DNA from: Microcaldota archaeon
GTDB taxonomy: Archaea > Micrarchaeota > Micrarchaeia > Norongarragalinales > UBA97
DNA length: 64,000 nucleotides
Reading direction: 5' to 3'
NCBI GenBank assembly: GCA_016194335.1
Contig: JACQBR010000015.1
Location: forward strand, 1-64,000
Shown here: positions 33,229-40,848 of the stretch, piece by piece
How the letters are laid out: each line of letters opens with the position of its first letter
Numbering within the stretch: the first letter of the stretch is position 1
Position numbers and translations under genes: made by a program
The notes under the pieces: generated by a model
Told to the model about the DNA's origin: nothing
The model's input: only the letters and a program-made list of their open reading frames with translations
Database searches by the model: none

Positions 33229-33326
33229 CGAGGGACGTCGCAATTTTTCTCCTCGCCCGTCATGGGCTCGTCGATAAAATTGCTCGTGCCCCTCGACCCC
33301 CATAAGGTCGCGGGCCCTCCCGAAAA
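33229..33326 (+). other. tRNA-Gln intron 3 (T-loop 59/60, 98 nt)
   Basis: Central helix TTCG/CGAA, bulges AA/C and AA/T, then intron stem GAGGG/CCCTC with one extra C on the 3' side. The interior is GC-rich and could fold further. Confidence 0.8.
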
Positions 33327-33383
33327 TCCGCTCAGGGCTACTAATCGTTTCTGCAATGTTTCTAAGACGGAGAGTGATTTGAT

Positions 33384-33632
33384 TTGGGACGTTCTAAAGG
33401 AAAGCACATCCGGGTTCTCGCGAAGGAAGTGGTCGGCACCCTTTCCTCAACGCTGAGCGGGAAATACGCGGAGAACCACGGCAACCTCTTCAAGCTCGGC
33501 CTTTTCGAGATGAGCAAGAAGGAGTTCAACAAGCTCGTGGGCGAAGTGACGGTCTTGATGAAGAAACTTCGCGCGCCCCCCAGGCCGAAGTTCAAGAGGA
33601 TTCCCGTCGCGGCCGCGCCGAGCAGGTATTGA
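33384..33632 (+). CDS. Ribosomal protein S17e-like protein
   Basis: An 82-residue basic protein from a TTG at 33384 with a GGAGAGTGA ribosome-binding sequence just upstream. The start (GRSKGKHIRVLAKEVVG) and the pattern of a conserved N-K pair (KKEFNKLVGEVTVLMKKL) resemble archaeal S17e, whose members are 62-85 residues long. A basic Pro-rich tail follows. S17e is divergent in sequence, so other small ribosomal or RNA-binding families cannot be excluded. It starts 43 bases after the tRNA-Gln 3' end and may be read from the same promoter. Confidence 0.5.
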   Translation: MGRSKGKHIRVLAKEVVGTLSSTLSGKYAENHGNLFKLGLFEMSKKEFNKLVGEVTVLMKKLRAPPRPKFKRIPVAAAPSRY

Positions 33633-33704
33633 ATAAACCACTTTGCCGCGCTGTTGCCTATTTTCTCCCCGCGGGCCTTTCTTCCTTCCCCCTTTTTCTT
33701 AATT

Positions 33705-34256
33705 TCATAGCCCGCTTCGGTGAGCGCTTTGTAAGGGCTGCCTTCGTAATAATTGGTTAGCAGTCCCTCCAGCCTGTTTTGTTTGAAGTCTTGGTAGGTT
33801 ATGTCGTGGGGGGTTTTTGCCGAGGATTCCCGCCAGCGTTTGTATCGCGTGGATTCTTGTCCGGAGGCCTGTCCATTGCCCGTTGGTGAGTTTTACCGTC
33901 CCGTTGGCGAGCGTTTTGTGCCAGCCTTGGTGAATCCAGAATTCCTCCATCGATGCGGGCAACCGCGTTTCTTCGCGCAGTCCCGCAGGCGGGAACGGCG
34001 CTTGGCTTTTTTCGGGCATGAGGCCCTCCTGTTCGTATGCCGCGTGGTATTTCCTCAGCATTTCAAGCTCTGTTGGGGTGAGGGTTGGTTTGGGGGTTCG
34101 GCGGGCGATTAAGGTGCCGCGCCTTCTCTCCTGCTCCTCTAAGTATAGCCTCTTGAGTTCCTGCGGGATTGCTGAAAAACTGCCGTGCTTTCTAACCGCG
34201 GCGCCAAGCACGCGCAAGGCCGATTTGTTGTGTTCTGGCGCGGGGCGTTTGTTCAA
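33705..34256 (-). CDS. Unknown protein, C-terminus frameshifted at a G6 run
   Basis: As read, 183 residues from a TTG at 34256. The first 150 residues look coherent (IHAIQTLAGILGKNP). After the C6/G6 run at 33808-33813 the quality drops. Removing one base from that run gives a much better continuation: HDITYQDFKQNRLEGLLTNY, then YEGSPYKALTEAGYEIKKKG, with typical charged helical composition. In that frame the protein would run to at least about 33640 and then overlap the S17e-like gene, so a further change near the end is likely. It lies 29 bases below the UPF0175-type antitoxin. Family not recognised. Confidence 0.5.
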   Translation of the reverse strand: MNKRPAPEHNKSALRVLGAAVRKHGSFSAIPQELKRLYLEEQERRRGTLIARRTPKPTLTPTELEMLRKYHAAYEQEGLMPEKSQAPFPPAGLREETRLPASMEEFWIHQGWHKTLANGTVKLTNGQWTGLRTRIHAIQTLAGILGKNPPRHNLPRLQTKQAGGTANQLLRRQPLQSAHRSGL

Positions 34257-34285
34257 ATCGATCTTTCACCTTTTTCTCTTCCTGC

Positions 34286-34576
34286 CTATTTTGAGAGGTT
34301 GAGCAGGCTTTCGCGGAAGTCTTCCAAAGTGAGGTTCGAATGGACTCCGAACTCGTCAAGGAGGTCTATGAAGTCGCTTATAGTGGTTCCTGCAATGGAT
34401 GCCGCCTTGCCGAGGCTGGCCTTGCCGCCTTTGTATTCGCGCAGGGCCTCCATCTTACGCCCTTCCCCGAGCAGTTGGCGGAGTATTTCCCCCCTGCTTT
34501 CTTCCCGCTCTTTGGCGTGCGTTTTAATGAATTCCAATTCTTTCTTCTCTAGCCTGCAGCTAATCACTTGTTCCAT
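34286..34576 (-). CDS. UPF0175-type antitoxin
   Basis: A 96-residue protein with an N-terminal ribbon-helix-helix-like segment (VISCRLEKKELEFIKTHAKE) and the UPF0175 core (LREYKGGKASLGKAASIAGT, then TISDFIDLLDEFGV). In archaea this family is paired with PIN-domain DUF3368 toxins. Its start overlaps the toxin stop by 17 bases, with the toxin gene first. Probably neutralises the PIN protein and binds the upstream palindrome. Confidence 0.85.
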   Translation of the reverse strand: MEQVISCRLEKKELEFIKTHAKEREESRGEILRQLLGEGRKMEALREYKGGKASLGKAASIAGTTISDFIDLLDEFGVHSNLTLEDFRESLLNLSK

Positions 34577-35087
34577 CTATTCCCGCCTCCTTCCTTGCAA
34601 GCGACATTATTTCCTTCGAGTAGAAGCCAATGTCTTGAAGCTTGTCTATCGCAAGCGCGGCCCTCTCTTTTGAAATCTTGCGTTCTTTGGCCAGTTTAAC
34701 CGCAATCGCGAGGGCCGTTGTGAATGGAATTCCGTACACGCGGCACGCCTTGACCGCTTCCCTGTCGTCGGTTCCCAGGAAGAGCGCATGGCGTCCGGCG
34801 CAGAGGGCGATTGCCTCGGCCTCGCCGGCGTCCATGTGGAAATTTTTCAGCACCTCGTCCACGCCCCGCCTTGAGGGCATTTCCGTCACGCGTATCCTTC
34901 CGCTTTCGATTTCCCGTTCTATCACCAGGGCATCCTCCTTGCCCTTTTCCTTGCCCCTCTCAACCGCCTCCTTGAAAACCGCGGGAGGAATGTGAACGAC
35001 GCTTACGTAATGGAAAATGCCGCCAAGAATGCCCGCCCGCGCCAGCAGGATGAGGGTTGAAGAGTCGCACACAGCTTCCCTAACCAC
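34560..35087 (-). CDS. PIN-domain toxin with DUF3368 C-terminus
   Basis: A 175-residue predicted ribonuclease from a GTG at 35087. PIN residues: CDSSTLILLARAGIL (Asp), VFKEAVERGKEKG (Glu), MDAGEAEAIALCAG (Glu), and FLGTDDREAVKACRVYG (paired Asp). The C-terminal LDKLQDIGFYSKEIM-like stretch is the DUF3368 signature. It is the first gene of a two-gene TA operon and is preceded by a 22-bp palindrome and TATA box. Confidence 0.87.
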   Translation of the reverse strand: MVREAVCDSSTLILLARAGILGGIFHYVSVVHIPPAVFKEAVERGKEKGKEDALVIEREIESGRIRVTEMPSRRGVDEVLKNFHMDAGEAEAIALCAGRHALFLGTDDREAVKACRVYGIPFTTALAIAVKLAKERKISKERAALAIDKLQDIGFYSKEIMSLARKEAGIDGTSD

Positions 35088-35096
35088 GCAATCACA

Positions 35097-35118
35097 CTAC
35101 AATTGTATACTAATGTAG
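35097..35118 (-). promoter_or_regulatory. 22-bp palindrome upstream of the PIN/UPF0175 operon
   Basis: CTACAATT and AATGTAG halves flank a central GTATAC, 10 bases upstream of the GTG. A TATA box (CATAAATAC, minus strand) lies at about 35120-35128, right behind it. Probable operator. Confidence 0.6.
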
Positions 35119-35204
35119 TATTTATGGGTTGCCCCGGCAGCGTGCCGGGCGTTTGTTCAAAACAAGCATTCGCCTTTTTTTCAAAGTAATCGGGAAACGC
35201 AACC

Positions 35205-36689
35205 CTAGTACTGCTTGGCAACGTAGGCGATTTCGTGCGCCTTCTTTCCGCACACGACGCATTTTTCCGAGGCGTCGGGTTTTTCCTTCTTGTTCAAGAG
35301 GTGCCCGCGCACCTTGCCGCCTTGGGTGAATTCCTGAAGTTCACTCGCGCACGGCTCGCCGTCCATTGCAATCGAGCAGAACGCGACGCGGACGAAACCG
35401 CCTTTGGAGTCCAGCGCGGCTTTGACCTGCCTCTTGTCCGTCGCGCTTGTGGTGATGCGTTCCTTCAATTCCGCTTCGGCCTTCGCGCGCAGCGAGTCGA
35501 GAATTTTTGCTCCAATCTCTTCAACGTGCTTAAACGCGTGCGCCGATTCGGCAACCAGTTTTTCCCTCGTGTCCCTGCGGACAATCGTAATCTTGTTCTG
35601 CGCAACTTCCCTCTCGCCAACTTCGATGCGCAGGGGGACGCCTTTTAGCTCCCAGTAGTTGTACTTGAATCCCGGCGACTTGTTCGAGTCGTCAACCTTC
35701 GCCCTCAAGCCGTGAGTTCGGAGGTGGCCCTGCAAATTGAGGCAGTAGTCAAGCACTTCCTTCCTTTTCTCCTCGCTCTTGAGGATGGGCACTATCACCA
35801 CCTGCACCGGCGCTACGGGCAGCGGGAGGATGAGTCCCTTGTCATCCCCGTGCACCGACACGAGCGCGCCTGCCATCCTCCAGATGCCGGGGCCGAAGCA
35901 GGTGGACCACGGGAATTGCTCCTTGCCGTCCCCGCCGGTCCATTTCACCCCGAACGCCTTGGTGAAATTCTGCCCAAGAATGTGCGTGCTGCCCACCTGG
36001 TTTATCTTCCCGTCGGGCATGAGGACATCGTAAGCCACCGTCTCGAGGCCGCCGGGAAACCTGTCCCACTGCGGCCTGAGGAAGGCCATCAGGGGGATGC
36101 CGAGCTTTTCAGTCAGCACGCGAGTTGCGATTGCCGAGTCGATGAGCAGCTGCGCCCGCGCTTCCTTCTCGGTTGCGAAAACGTCGTGCGTCTCTATCCA
36201 GAGGAATTCCCTGCCGCGCAGGAAGGGCAGCGTCTCGTGCTCGTAGCGGAACACGCTGCAGGACTGGTAGAGCTTGAGCGGCAGGTCGGCAGGCGAGCGG
36301 ATCCATAGCGCGAACATCTGGTAGAATGCCGTTTCGCTCGTCGGGCGCAGCGCGAGGGGCCGGGCGAATTCTTCCTCCCCGCCGCGAGTCACCCAGAACA
36401 CCTGCGGCACGAAGCCCGCCACGTGCTCCTTTTCCAGCTCGAAATTCTCCTTGGGAATCACCGTGGGAAACACGACGGGCTCGTGGCCGTCCTTCTCAAG
36501 CTCGGGCTCGAAGAGCGAGTAGAGCCCGCGGATGAGGCGCGTTGCCCACGGCTTGTGCACGAGGAATCCCTGCACGTTATAGCGCGAGTCAACCAGGTCC
36601 GCGGCGTAAATGACCGTGTTGTACCACTCGCTGAACTTTTCCCTCTTGCTCACGTTGAACTCGCGGGTGGAAAGAAGGCCGGTTGCCAA
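35205..36689 (-). CDS. proS: Prolyl-tRNA synthetase, archaeal type
   Basis: A 494-residue class II synthetase. It has the archaeal/eukaryotic hallmarks: KREKFSEWYNTVIYAADLVD at the N-terminus, motif 2 FRYEHETLPFLRGREFLWIE, motif 1 region FEPELEKDGHEPVVFPTVIP, and the anticodon-binding domain. The C-terminus has a Cys cluster (KCVVCGKKAHEI) and ends in AYVAKQY, as expected for this class without a bacterial editing insertion. The start is a TTG at 36689; no better ATG exists in frame upstream. It follows the pilin-like gene's end by 19 bases but in the opposite order (transcribed first). Confidence 0.96.
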   Translation of the reverse strand: MATGLLSTREFNVSKREKFSEWYNTVIYAADLVDSRYNVQGFLVHKPWATRLIRGLYSLFEPELEKDGHEPVVFPTVIPKENFELEKEHVAGFVPQVFWVTRGGEEEFARPLALRPTSETAFYQMFALWIRSPADLPLKLYQSCSVFRYEHETLPFLRGREFLWIETHDVFATEKEARAQLLIDSAIATRVLTEKLGIPLMAFLRPQWDRFPGGLETVAYDVLMPDGKINQVGSTHILGQNFTKAFGVKWTGGDGKEQFPWSTCFGPGIWRMAGALVSVHGDDKGLILPLPVAPVQVVIVPILKSEEKRKEVLDYCLNLQGHLRTHGLRAKVDDSNKSPGFKYNYWELKGVPLRIEVGEREVAQNKITIVRRDTREKLVAESAHAFKHVEEIGAKILDSLRAKAEAELKERITTSATDKRQVKAALDSKGGFVRVAFCSIAMDGEPCASELQEFTQGGKVRGHLLNKKEKPDASEKCVVCGKKAHEIAYVAKQY

Positions 36690-36708
36690 AGAATTTCACC
36701 TCAAGCGC

Positions 36709-36909
36709 TCAGGGAGGGGGCGTCTGGTTGAACGAGCCGATTATGTTGGTGTAGTTGCTCACGCCCTGGGCGATGTTCTCCTTGGCAACGGGCACGAGCT
36801 GCGTGCGCAGCAGCACGATGACAATCACCACCAGCCCGATGATGCCCGCGATGAGCATTGTGTACTCCACCGCGCCCTGCGACTTCTCCTCGGAAAAGAG
36901 CCGATCCAT
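36709..36909 (-). CDS. Class III signal-peptide pilin-like protein
   Basis: A 66-residue single-pass protein. The short positive N-terminus with SQGAVEYTMLIAGIIGLVVI carries the archaeal class III signal (QGxxEY motif) cleaved by EppA/FlaK-type peptidases before the hydrophobic helix. A Gln/Asn/Pro-rich tail (GSFNQTPPP) follows. Such proteins are minor pilins or surface-filament components. Small and alone; no assembly ATPase in the window. It lies just downstream of aIF5A and upstream of proS on the same strand. Confidence 0.85.
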   Translation of the reverse strand: MDRLFSEEKSQGAVEYTMLIAGIIGLVVIVIVLLRTQLVPVAKENIAQGVSNYTNIIGSFNQTPPP

Positions 36910-36990
36910 TGCGTTTCTACTAAAGCCCCTTCATGGATTAAAAACAGTGGGATTGGGGTTTTTCCCTTATCCTCCCCCTCCCCCTATTGC

Positions 36991-37392
36991 CTATTCCTTC
37001 TCGTAAACCTGCAGGAGGAGCTTGCGGCCCATCACCTGCATATATTGCGTTTCCTTCCCGGCCTCGATCGCCTCGCGCATTTCCTCAGGCACGGTGACTT
37101 CGAACGTTTCGAAAGTCTCCAGGTCCATCAGGTTCGCGCTCGTGCCGTCGATGCTGATGACCTGCGCGCGCCTGCGCTCGACAAGGGGAACTTCGCAGTC
37201 GGCGTCGGACGATTTCATCAGCGAGTGCTTGGTGTTGTCGAAAAGCGACATTGCCACGATGCTGATTTTGGCAGCGCCGTGCTTTCCCGGCTTGCTCTTG
37301 TCCATGCTCACCACGCGGCACGGGAGGCCTTCAATCATCACGTACTTGCCGACTTTGAGGTCGCCCATCTGGGCGAAGATAGTGTCAACCAT
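36991..37392 (-). CDS. Translation initiation factor 5A
   Basis: A 133-residue factor that relieves ribosome stalling at polyproline. The hypusination (or deoxyhypusination) loop is clear: SKPGKHGAAKISIV, with the target Lys in PGKHG. N-terminal KOW-like and C-terminal OB folds are complete (VISIDGTSANLMDLETFETF). First in a likely operon with the pilin-like gene and proS. Confidence 0.95.
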   Translation of the reverse strand: MVDTIFAQMGDLKVGKYVMIEGLPCRVVSMDKSKPGKHGAAKISIVAMSLFDNTKHSLMKSSDADCEVPLVERRRAQVISIDGTSANLMDLETFETFEVTVPEEMREAIEAGKETQYMQVMGRKLLLQVYEKE

Positions 37393-37528
37393 TTCCAGCC
37401 GTTCACCCGGGAATTTGATAAGAATTGCAACCTGCTGTAAACAGTTTTATGCGGCCAAAGAATAAAAAGGGGGAAGTGCGGGCGGGCGGCAAAACTATTA
37501 ACACCCCCGTGCAATCATACTTTTCCAT

Positions 37529-38296
37529 ATGCAGCTCCCTATGCAGCTCATCGACGCGCACTGCCATCTCGAACACGAGGCCTTCGCAGGCGACGTTGCG
37601 GAAGTGGTCAAGCGGGCCAGGGGCGCCGGCGTTGCCAAGGCGGTGTGCGCGGGCGGGAGCCTGAGGGACAATGAGGCAATCCTGCGCCTGCGCAGGCAGT
37701 TTCCCGGGTTTGTCGAGGGGGTGGTGGGGCTAGCGCCGCATTTTGCCCTCCAGGAGGGCGTCGGGGAGCACGCGGAGTTCATCCGCACGCACTCCCACGA
37801 GATTGTCGGAATCGGCGAAATCGGCCTTGACCAGCACCACTTCACGCCGGAGCAGCTTCCCGCACTCGAGTCCGCGTTCCGCGCCCAGCTCGAACTGGCC
37901 GAGGAGCTCGCCCTCCCGGTGGTAGTCCACTCGCGCAAGGCCGAGCGGCGCGTTTTCGGGATTCTCGGGGAGTTTCCAAAGGCGAAAGTGATGCTGCACT
38001 GTTTCTACCAGCAGAAACTGGCGGCCGAGGCGGTGGGCAAGGGGTGGCTTGTTTCGCTGCCAACGCTTAAAAGCAGCGCCTCCCAAAAAATTGCGAGGGA
38101 AGCGCCCCTAAGTTCGCTTGCGGCCGAGACGGACGCGCCGTTCCTCTGGCAGGAGGACGGGAGGCCTGCGCGCAACGAGTGCGCCAATGTCGCAAGCGTC
38201 TACGCCATGGTCGCAGGCCAGAAGCACGCCCGCCCTGAAGAAGTCGCGGCAGGAATCAACGCCGCGGTGTGCAGGTTTTTCGGATTCGAGGTTTAA
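37529..38296 (+). CDS. TatD-family metal-dependent hydrolase
   Basis: A 255-residue amidohydrolase-fold nuclease. Metal ligands are visible: DAHCHLEH at the N-terminus, GIGEIGLDQHH, VVHSRKAE, MLHCFYQ, and AETDAPFL near the end. TatD enzymes are 3'-5' deoxyribonucleases. A TATA-like AACTATTAACA at about 37493-37503 gives a nearly leaderless mRNA from the ATG at 37529; an ATG at 37541 is an alternative. It is followed by the NYN gene 13 bases later. Confidence 0.92.
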   Translation: MQLPMQLIDAHCHLEHEAFAGDVAEVVKRARGAGVAKAVCAGGSLRDNEAILRLRRQFPGFVEGVVGLAPHFALQEGVGEHAEFIRTHSHEIVGIGEIGLDQHHFTPEQLPALESAFRAQLELAEELALPVVVHSRKAERRVFGILGEFPKAKVMLHCFYQQKLAAEAVGKGWLVSLPTLKSSASQKIAREAPLSSLAAETDAPFLWQEDGRPARNECANVASVYAMVAGQKHARPEEVAAGINAAVCRFFGFEV

Positions 38297-38309
38297 GGTG
38301 TTTTTCCAT

Positions 38310-38774
38310 ATGCCCGGCAACGTGATTCAGAAAATCAAGGACATCGTGGGGAAGAAAAAGGCGGAAAAGAGCGTCGCGTGCTTCGTCGACGGCCCGAACA
38401 TACTGAGAAAAGAGCTGGGCATCGACCTCGAGCGCGTGCGCCGCCTTGTCGGGAAGTTGGGGCGGATGAAGATTGCCAAGGTGTTCCTGGACCAGTACGC
38501 CCCCGACAAGCTCATAGAGGCCGTGACCAACCAGGGCTTTGACGTGGTGATCGTCCCCAGCGACGTAGACGTCGCGCTTGCGGTGGACGCGGTGGAGGCG
38601 GTGTTCAACCCCGCAATCGACACCATAGTCATCGTTTCGCGCGACAGCGACTTCAAGCCCGTCCTGATGAAGGCAAAGGCAAGGGGGAAGGAAACCGTCG
38701 TTGCCGGAACGGAACCCGACTTTTCCAGCGCGCTTAAAAACACCGCGGACCTCGTCATTGACCTGAAGGGATGA
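38310..38774 (+). CDS. NYN-domain (PIN-like) protein, TIGR00288-type
   Basis: A 154-residue predicted ribonuclease of the NYN/LabA group. The acidic residues are in ACFVDGPNILRKELG, VPSDVDVALAVDAVE, and IVIVSRDSDFKPVLMKAKAR. Archaeal members (TIGR00288-like) are widespread and uncharacterised, likely acting in RNA processing. I start at the ATG at 38310, after the TatD stop; the longer frame overlaps TatD and is not convincing. Confidence 0.88.
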   Translation: MPGNVIQKIKDIVGKKKAEKSVACFVDGPNILRKELGIDLERVRRLVGKLGRMKIAKVFLDQYAPDKLIEAVTNQGFDVVIVPSDVDVALAVDAVEAVFNPAIDTIVIVSRDSDFKPVLMKAKARGKETVVAGTEPDFSSALKNTADLVIDLKG

Positions 38775-38881
38775 CGGGGGGGAGGTGGGCGGGAGGCATG
38801 GGGGGTCAAGCCGCCTTTTTTCCTCTCAAATACTCTTTTTAATCACGCCCGCGTTACTTCCCTTAAGGTGCAGTGGAGAGT

Positions 38882-39433
38882 ATGGAGATTCCCTCGGGAA
38901 AGCTTGTGAAGGAAAGCGTGGCGCTGGAGGCCGCGGATTTTCTGGGAATGCTCTGCGAACTGAAGGCCAAGCGGTTCAACGGCTATCTCGCCCTGACGTT
39001 TTACGGGGACGGGCTGGAGGAGGGCCTTGAGTTTTTCGACTCCGGCGCCCCGGTCGCGAGCGTTTATGAGTATTTCCCCCTCAAGCGCACTTACCTCGGG
39101 AAGGACGCCTGGCCGCGCCTCCTCAACGCGAGCGCGGGAAAGAACGGCGTGATTGACGTGGTGGAGCTTTCGTCCGAGCAGGTGAAGCTCTTCCTGGCGT
39201 TCAACGAGTCGGCGGTAGCAATCCCCCCAGCGGAGGACCTCAAGCCGAGGAGAATCGCGTTCTCGGGGGAATTCGCCTCCGCGGCGGCGAGGGAGGCCGA
39301 ACCGGCAACGCGCGAGGCGCTCCTGCGCAAGTACGGCATCACCCCCGCGGACGCAAAACCCGTTGAGGAACGGAAGGAAGGCGCGCCGCTCGTGCTGGAT
39401 TATTTCGAAAAGCTCTTCAAGAAAAAAGGTTGA
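38882..39433 (+). CDS. DUF2226-like archaeal protein
   Basis: A 183-residue soluble protein. The start (MEIPSGKLVKESVALEAADF), the strand-rich middle (RFNGYLALTFYGDGLEEGLE, FFDSGAPVASVYEY) and the acidic stretch fit archaeal DUF2226 proteins of unknown function. The C-terminus has a flexible Ala/Glu-rich linker and a helix (DYFEKLFKKKG). It is followed 10 bases later by minD, so a role linked to chromosome or membrane organisation is possible but not shown. A TATA-like CTCTTTTTAATC lies at about 38832-38843. Confidence 0.7.
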   Translation: MEIPSGKLVKESVALEAADFLGMLCELKAKRFNGYLALTFYGDGLEEGLEFFDSGAPVASVYEYFPLKRTYLGKDAWPRLLNASAGKNGVIDVVELSSEQVKLFLAFNESAVAIPPAEDLKPRRIAFSGEFASAAAREAEPATREALLRKYGITPADAKPVEERKEGAPLVLDYFEKLFKKKG

Positions 39434-39443
39434 GTCCGCACAT

Positions 39444-40229
39444 ATGCCCACCATCGCAGTAGCTTCGGGAAAGGGAGGGGTCGGCAAGACCAGCGTGTCG
39501 CTAAACCTCGCCATTGCACTCGCCCAATTGGGAAAGAAGGTCGTTGCCGTCGATGCCGACGTGGCAATGGCCAACCTCGGGGTGCTCATGGGAGTGGAAA
39601 GCGCCCCCGTCTCCATCCACAACGTGCTGATGGGCGAGGTGGACGTGAAGGACGCGCTTTACGACGGGCCTGCGGGAATGAAGTATGTCCCCGCGAGCCT
39701 GAGCATGGAGAGGCTGAACAAGATTGACAACCAGCGCATAAAAAACGCGGTGGAGGAGCTTGCGAAAACGTTCGATTACGTCATCGTGGACTGCCCCAGC
39801 GGCCTGGGGATTGACGCGGAATCGGCCATAAAGGCCTGCCGGCAGGTGCTCCTCGTCGTCACCCCCGAGCCGACTTCCCTCGCCGACGCCCTCAAGGTGA
39901 AGAACACCGCCGAGCGCTTCAATTCCGACGTGATCGGCGTGGTGTACAACATGCGTTCGCACGAGAAGGGCGAGATCACCCCGCAGGACATGGCCACCGT
40001 GCTCGGCGCGAAGGTGCTTGCCGACATTCCCTTCGACTTCACCGTCAGGCGCGCGAGCGCTCTTCAGGAGCCGGCGGTGATGAACTATCCCGGTTGCGCG
40101 TTCTCCCGTTCCATGCGTTCCCTGGCGTATCGCGTCGCGGGCGAGCAGCAGCCCCTCGAGGAGAAGCTTAAAAAAGGATTTCTCTCAGAAATAGTTGAGT
40201 TCTTCAAGAAAATATTCGGCGGGCAGTGA
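39444..40229 (+). CDS. minD: MinD/ParA-family ATPase
   Basis: A 261-residue deviant-Walker ATPase. ASGKGGVGKTSVSLNLAIA is the deviant Walker A, VVAVDADVAMANLGVLMG the A' motif and YVIVDCPSGLG Walker B. The C-terminal amphipathic helix (LKKGFLSEIVEFFKKIFGGQ) is the membrane-targeting sequence expected of MinD. FtsZ is also in this window at 57.1 kb. The ATG at 39444 follows the DUF2226-like stop by 10 bases, and the LSm gene starts nine bases after its stop. Confidence 0.93.
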   Translation: MPTIAVASGKGGVGKTSVSLNLAIALAQLGKKVVAVDADVAMANLGVLMGVESAPVSIHNVLMGEVDVKDALYDGPAGMKYVPASLSMERLNKIDNQRIKNAVEELAKTFDYVIVDCPSGLGIDAESAIKACRQVLLVVTPEPTSLADALKVKNTAERFNSDVIGVVYNMRSHEKGEITPQDMATVLGAKVLADIPFDFTVRRASALQEPAVMNYPGCAFSRSMRSLAYRVAGEQQPLEEKLKKGFLSEIVEFFKKIFGGQ

Positions 40230-40238
40230 TAAACACAC

Positions 40239-40469
40239 ATGACTGAAACAACCTCAAGGCCATTCGACATCCTCAACAGGGCGCTTAGCAAGAACGTGCT
40301 TGTCAAGCTCAAGGGCGACGTGGAAATCCGCGGCACCCTCGCGAGCTTCGACGTGCACATGAACGTGGTAATCGAGAACGGCGAGGAGCTCAAGAACGGG
40401 GAGCTCAAGCGCAAGCTCGGCACCGTGCTTCTCCGCGGGGACACCATCGTTTTCGTCAGCCCTTCTTAA
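40239..40469 (+). CDS. LSm (Sm-like archaeal) RNA-binding protein
   Basis: A 76-residue Sm-fold protein forming a heptameric ring. Sm1 is NVLVKLKGDVEIRGTLASFD followed by VHMNVVIENGEE; Sm2 is LLRGDTIVFVSP. Archaeal LSm binds U-rich RNA and works in RNA turnover or tRNA processing. Third gene of the DUF2226-minD-lsm operon; tRNA-Ala starts 94 bases downstream. Confidence 0.95.
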   Translation: MTETTSRPFDILNRALSKNVLVKLKGDVEIRGTLASFDVHMNVVIENGEELKNGELKRKLGTVLLRGDTIVFVSPS

Positions 40470-40585
40470 GCGCGCCCGAATTTCTCCATTCCGGAGAGTG
40501 TAGGGCTTTCTACCACTCGCTGCTTATTTTAACCCATCCCAACCAATAATCTTCAGGACAAGCGGGCCGGTAGATCAACGGCTAA

Positions 40586-40754
40586 ACCTTTTCTGCGCTC
40601 CTCGAAGCGCTCGCTTGAAAGCTCGCGTTCTGCGAACCGCGCAAGCCAGCAAATGAACGTTCGTCGTTCTGATGACTCTGGCTTGACGGTTCGTGCGGTG
40701 CTTGAAAAGCTTTACCAAAAGCTGCGAGTCAGGGTGCAAAGATTGTTTGGTTAA
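40586..40754 (+). other. tRNA-Ala intron 1 (D-loop, about 169 nt)
   Basis: Exon GGCT (40580-40583) pairs weakly with GGTT (40749-40752). Bulges AA/A and AA/A. Same site as in tRNA-Gln and tRNA-Val. The exact ends are a guess within one or two bases. Confidence 0.65.
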
Positions 40755-40771
40755 AGATCGCCTGCATGGCA

Positions 40772-40805
40772 TTCCCTAATGTTTTGCAACAACCGTGGGG
40801 GCCGA
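40772..40805 (+). other. tRNA-Ala intron 2 (anticodon loop, about 34 nt)
   Basis: Helix TGGC/GCCG with a 1x2 internal loop next to the anticodon stem and an ATT bulge; intron stem CCC/GGG. A relaxed BHB. Borders uncertain by a base or two. Confidence 0.6.
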
Positions 40806-40848
40806 AGCAGGAGGTTGCGGGTTCGAATCCCGTCCGGTCCACTAAGCC

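Larger units (their letters stand above)
33110..33340 (+). tRNA. tRNA-Gln (UUG) with three introns
   Basis: AGCCCTG (33110-33116) pairs with CAGGGCT (33333-33339), discriminator A. Removing three introns (20, 40 and 98 nt) leaves a 73-nt tRNA: D-arm GTCTAGCGGCCAA-GGAT, anticodon stem TCTGG/CCAGA with loop CTTTGG-A (anticodon TTG), T-stem AGCGG/CCGCT with loop TTCGAA-T. The D-loop and anticodon-loop junctions fold as canonical bulge-helix-bulge motifs with a 4-bp central helix and two 3-nt bulges; the T-loop junction is nearly so (details under each intron). TATA-like AGTATTTATTG at 33063-33073. Anticodon and both stems closely match archaeal tRNA-Gln. Confidence 0.9.
40564..40841 (+). tRNA. 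tRNA-Ala (GGC) with two introns
   Basis: GGGCCGG (40564-40570) pairs with CCGGTCC (40834-40840), giving the Ala identity pair G3-U70; discriminator A. D-stem GATC/GATC (40573-40576 and 40756-40759), anticodon stem CCTGC/GCAGG with anticodon GGC, T-stem GCGGG/CCCGT. A D-loop intron of about 169 nt and an anticodon-loop intron of about 34 nt interrupt it; the mature form would be about 75 nt. Matches archaeal tRNA-Ala(GGC), which also uses GTAGATCA...AGATCGC. TATA-like GCTTATTTTAAC at 40521-40532. Confidence 0.88.

Noticed and set aside
33362-33595. Minus-strand frame over the S17e-like gene
   Set aside because: It is the continuation of the frame-shifted 33705 gene antisense to S17e; no independent support.
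35712-36308. Plus-strand frame within proS
   Set aside because: Antisense shadow without recognisable domains.
40600-40740. Possible C/D-box RNA in the tRNA-Ala D-loop intron (TGATGA)
   Set aside because: Only one C-like box; no matching D box or guide stem at the required spacing.
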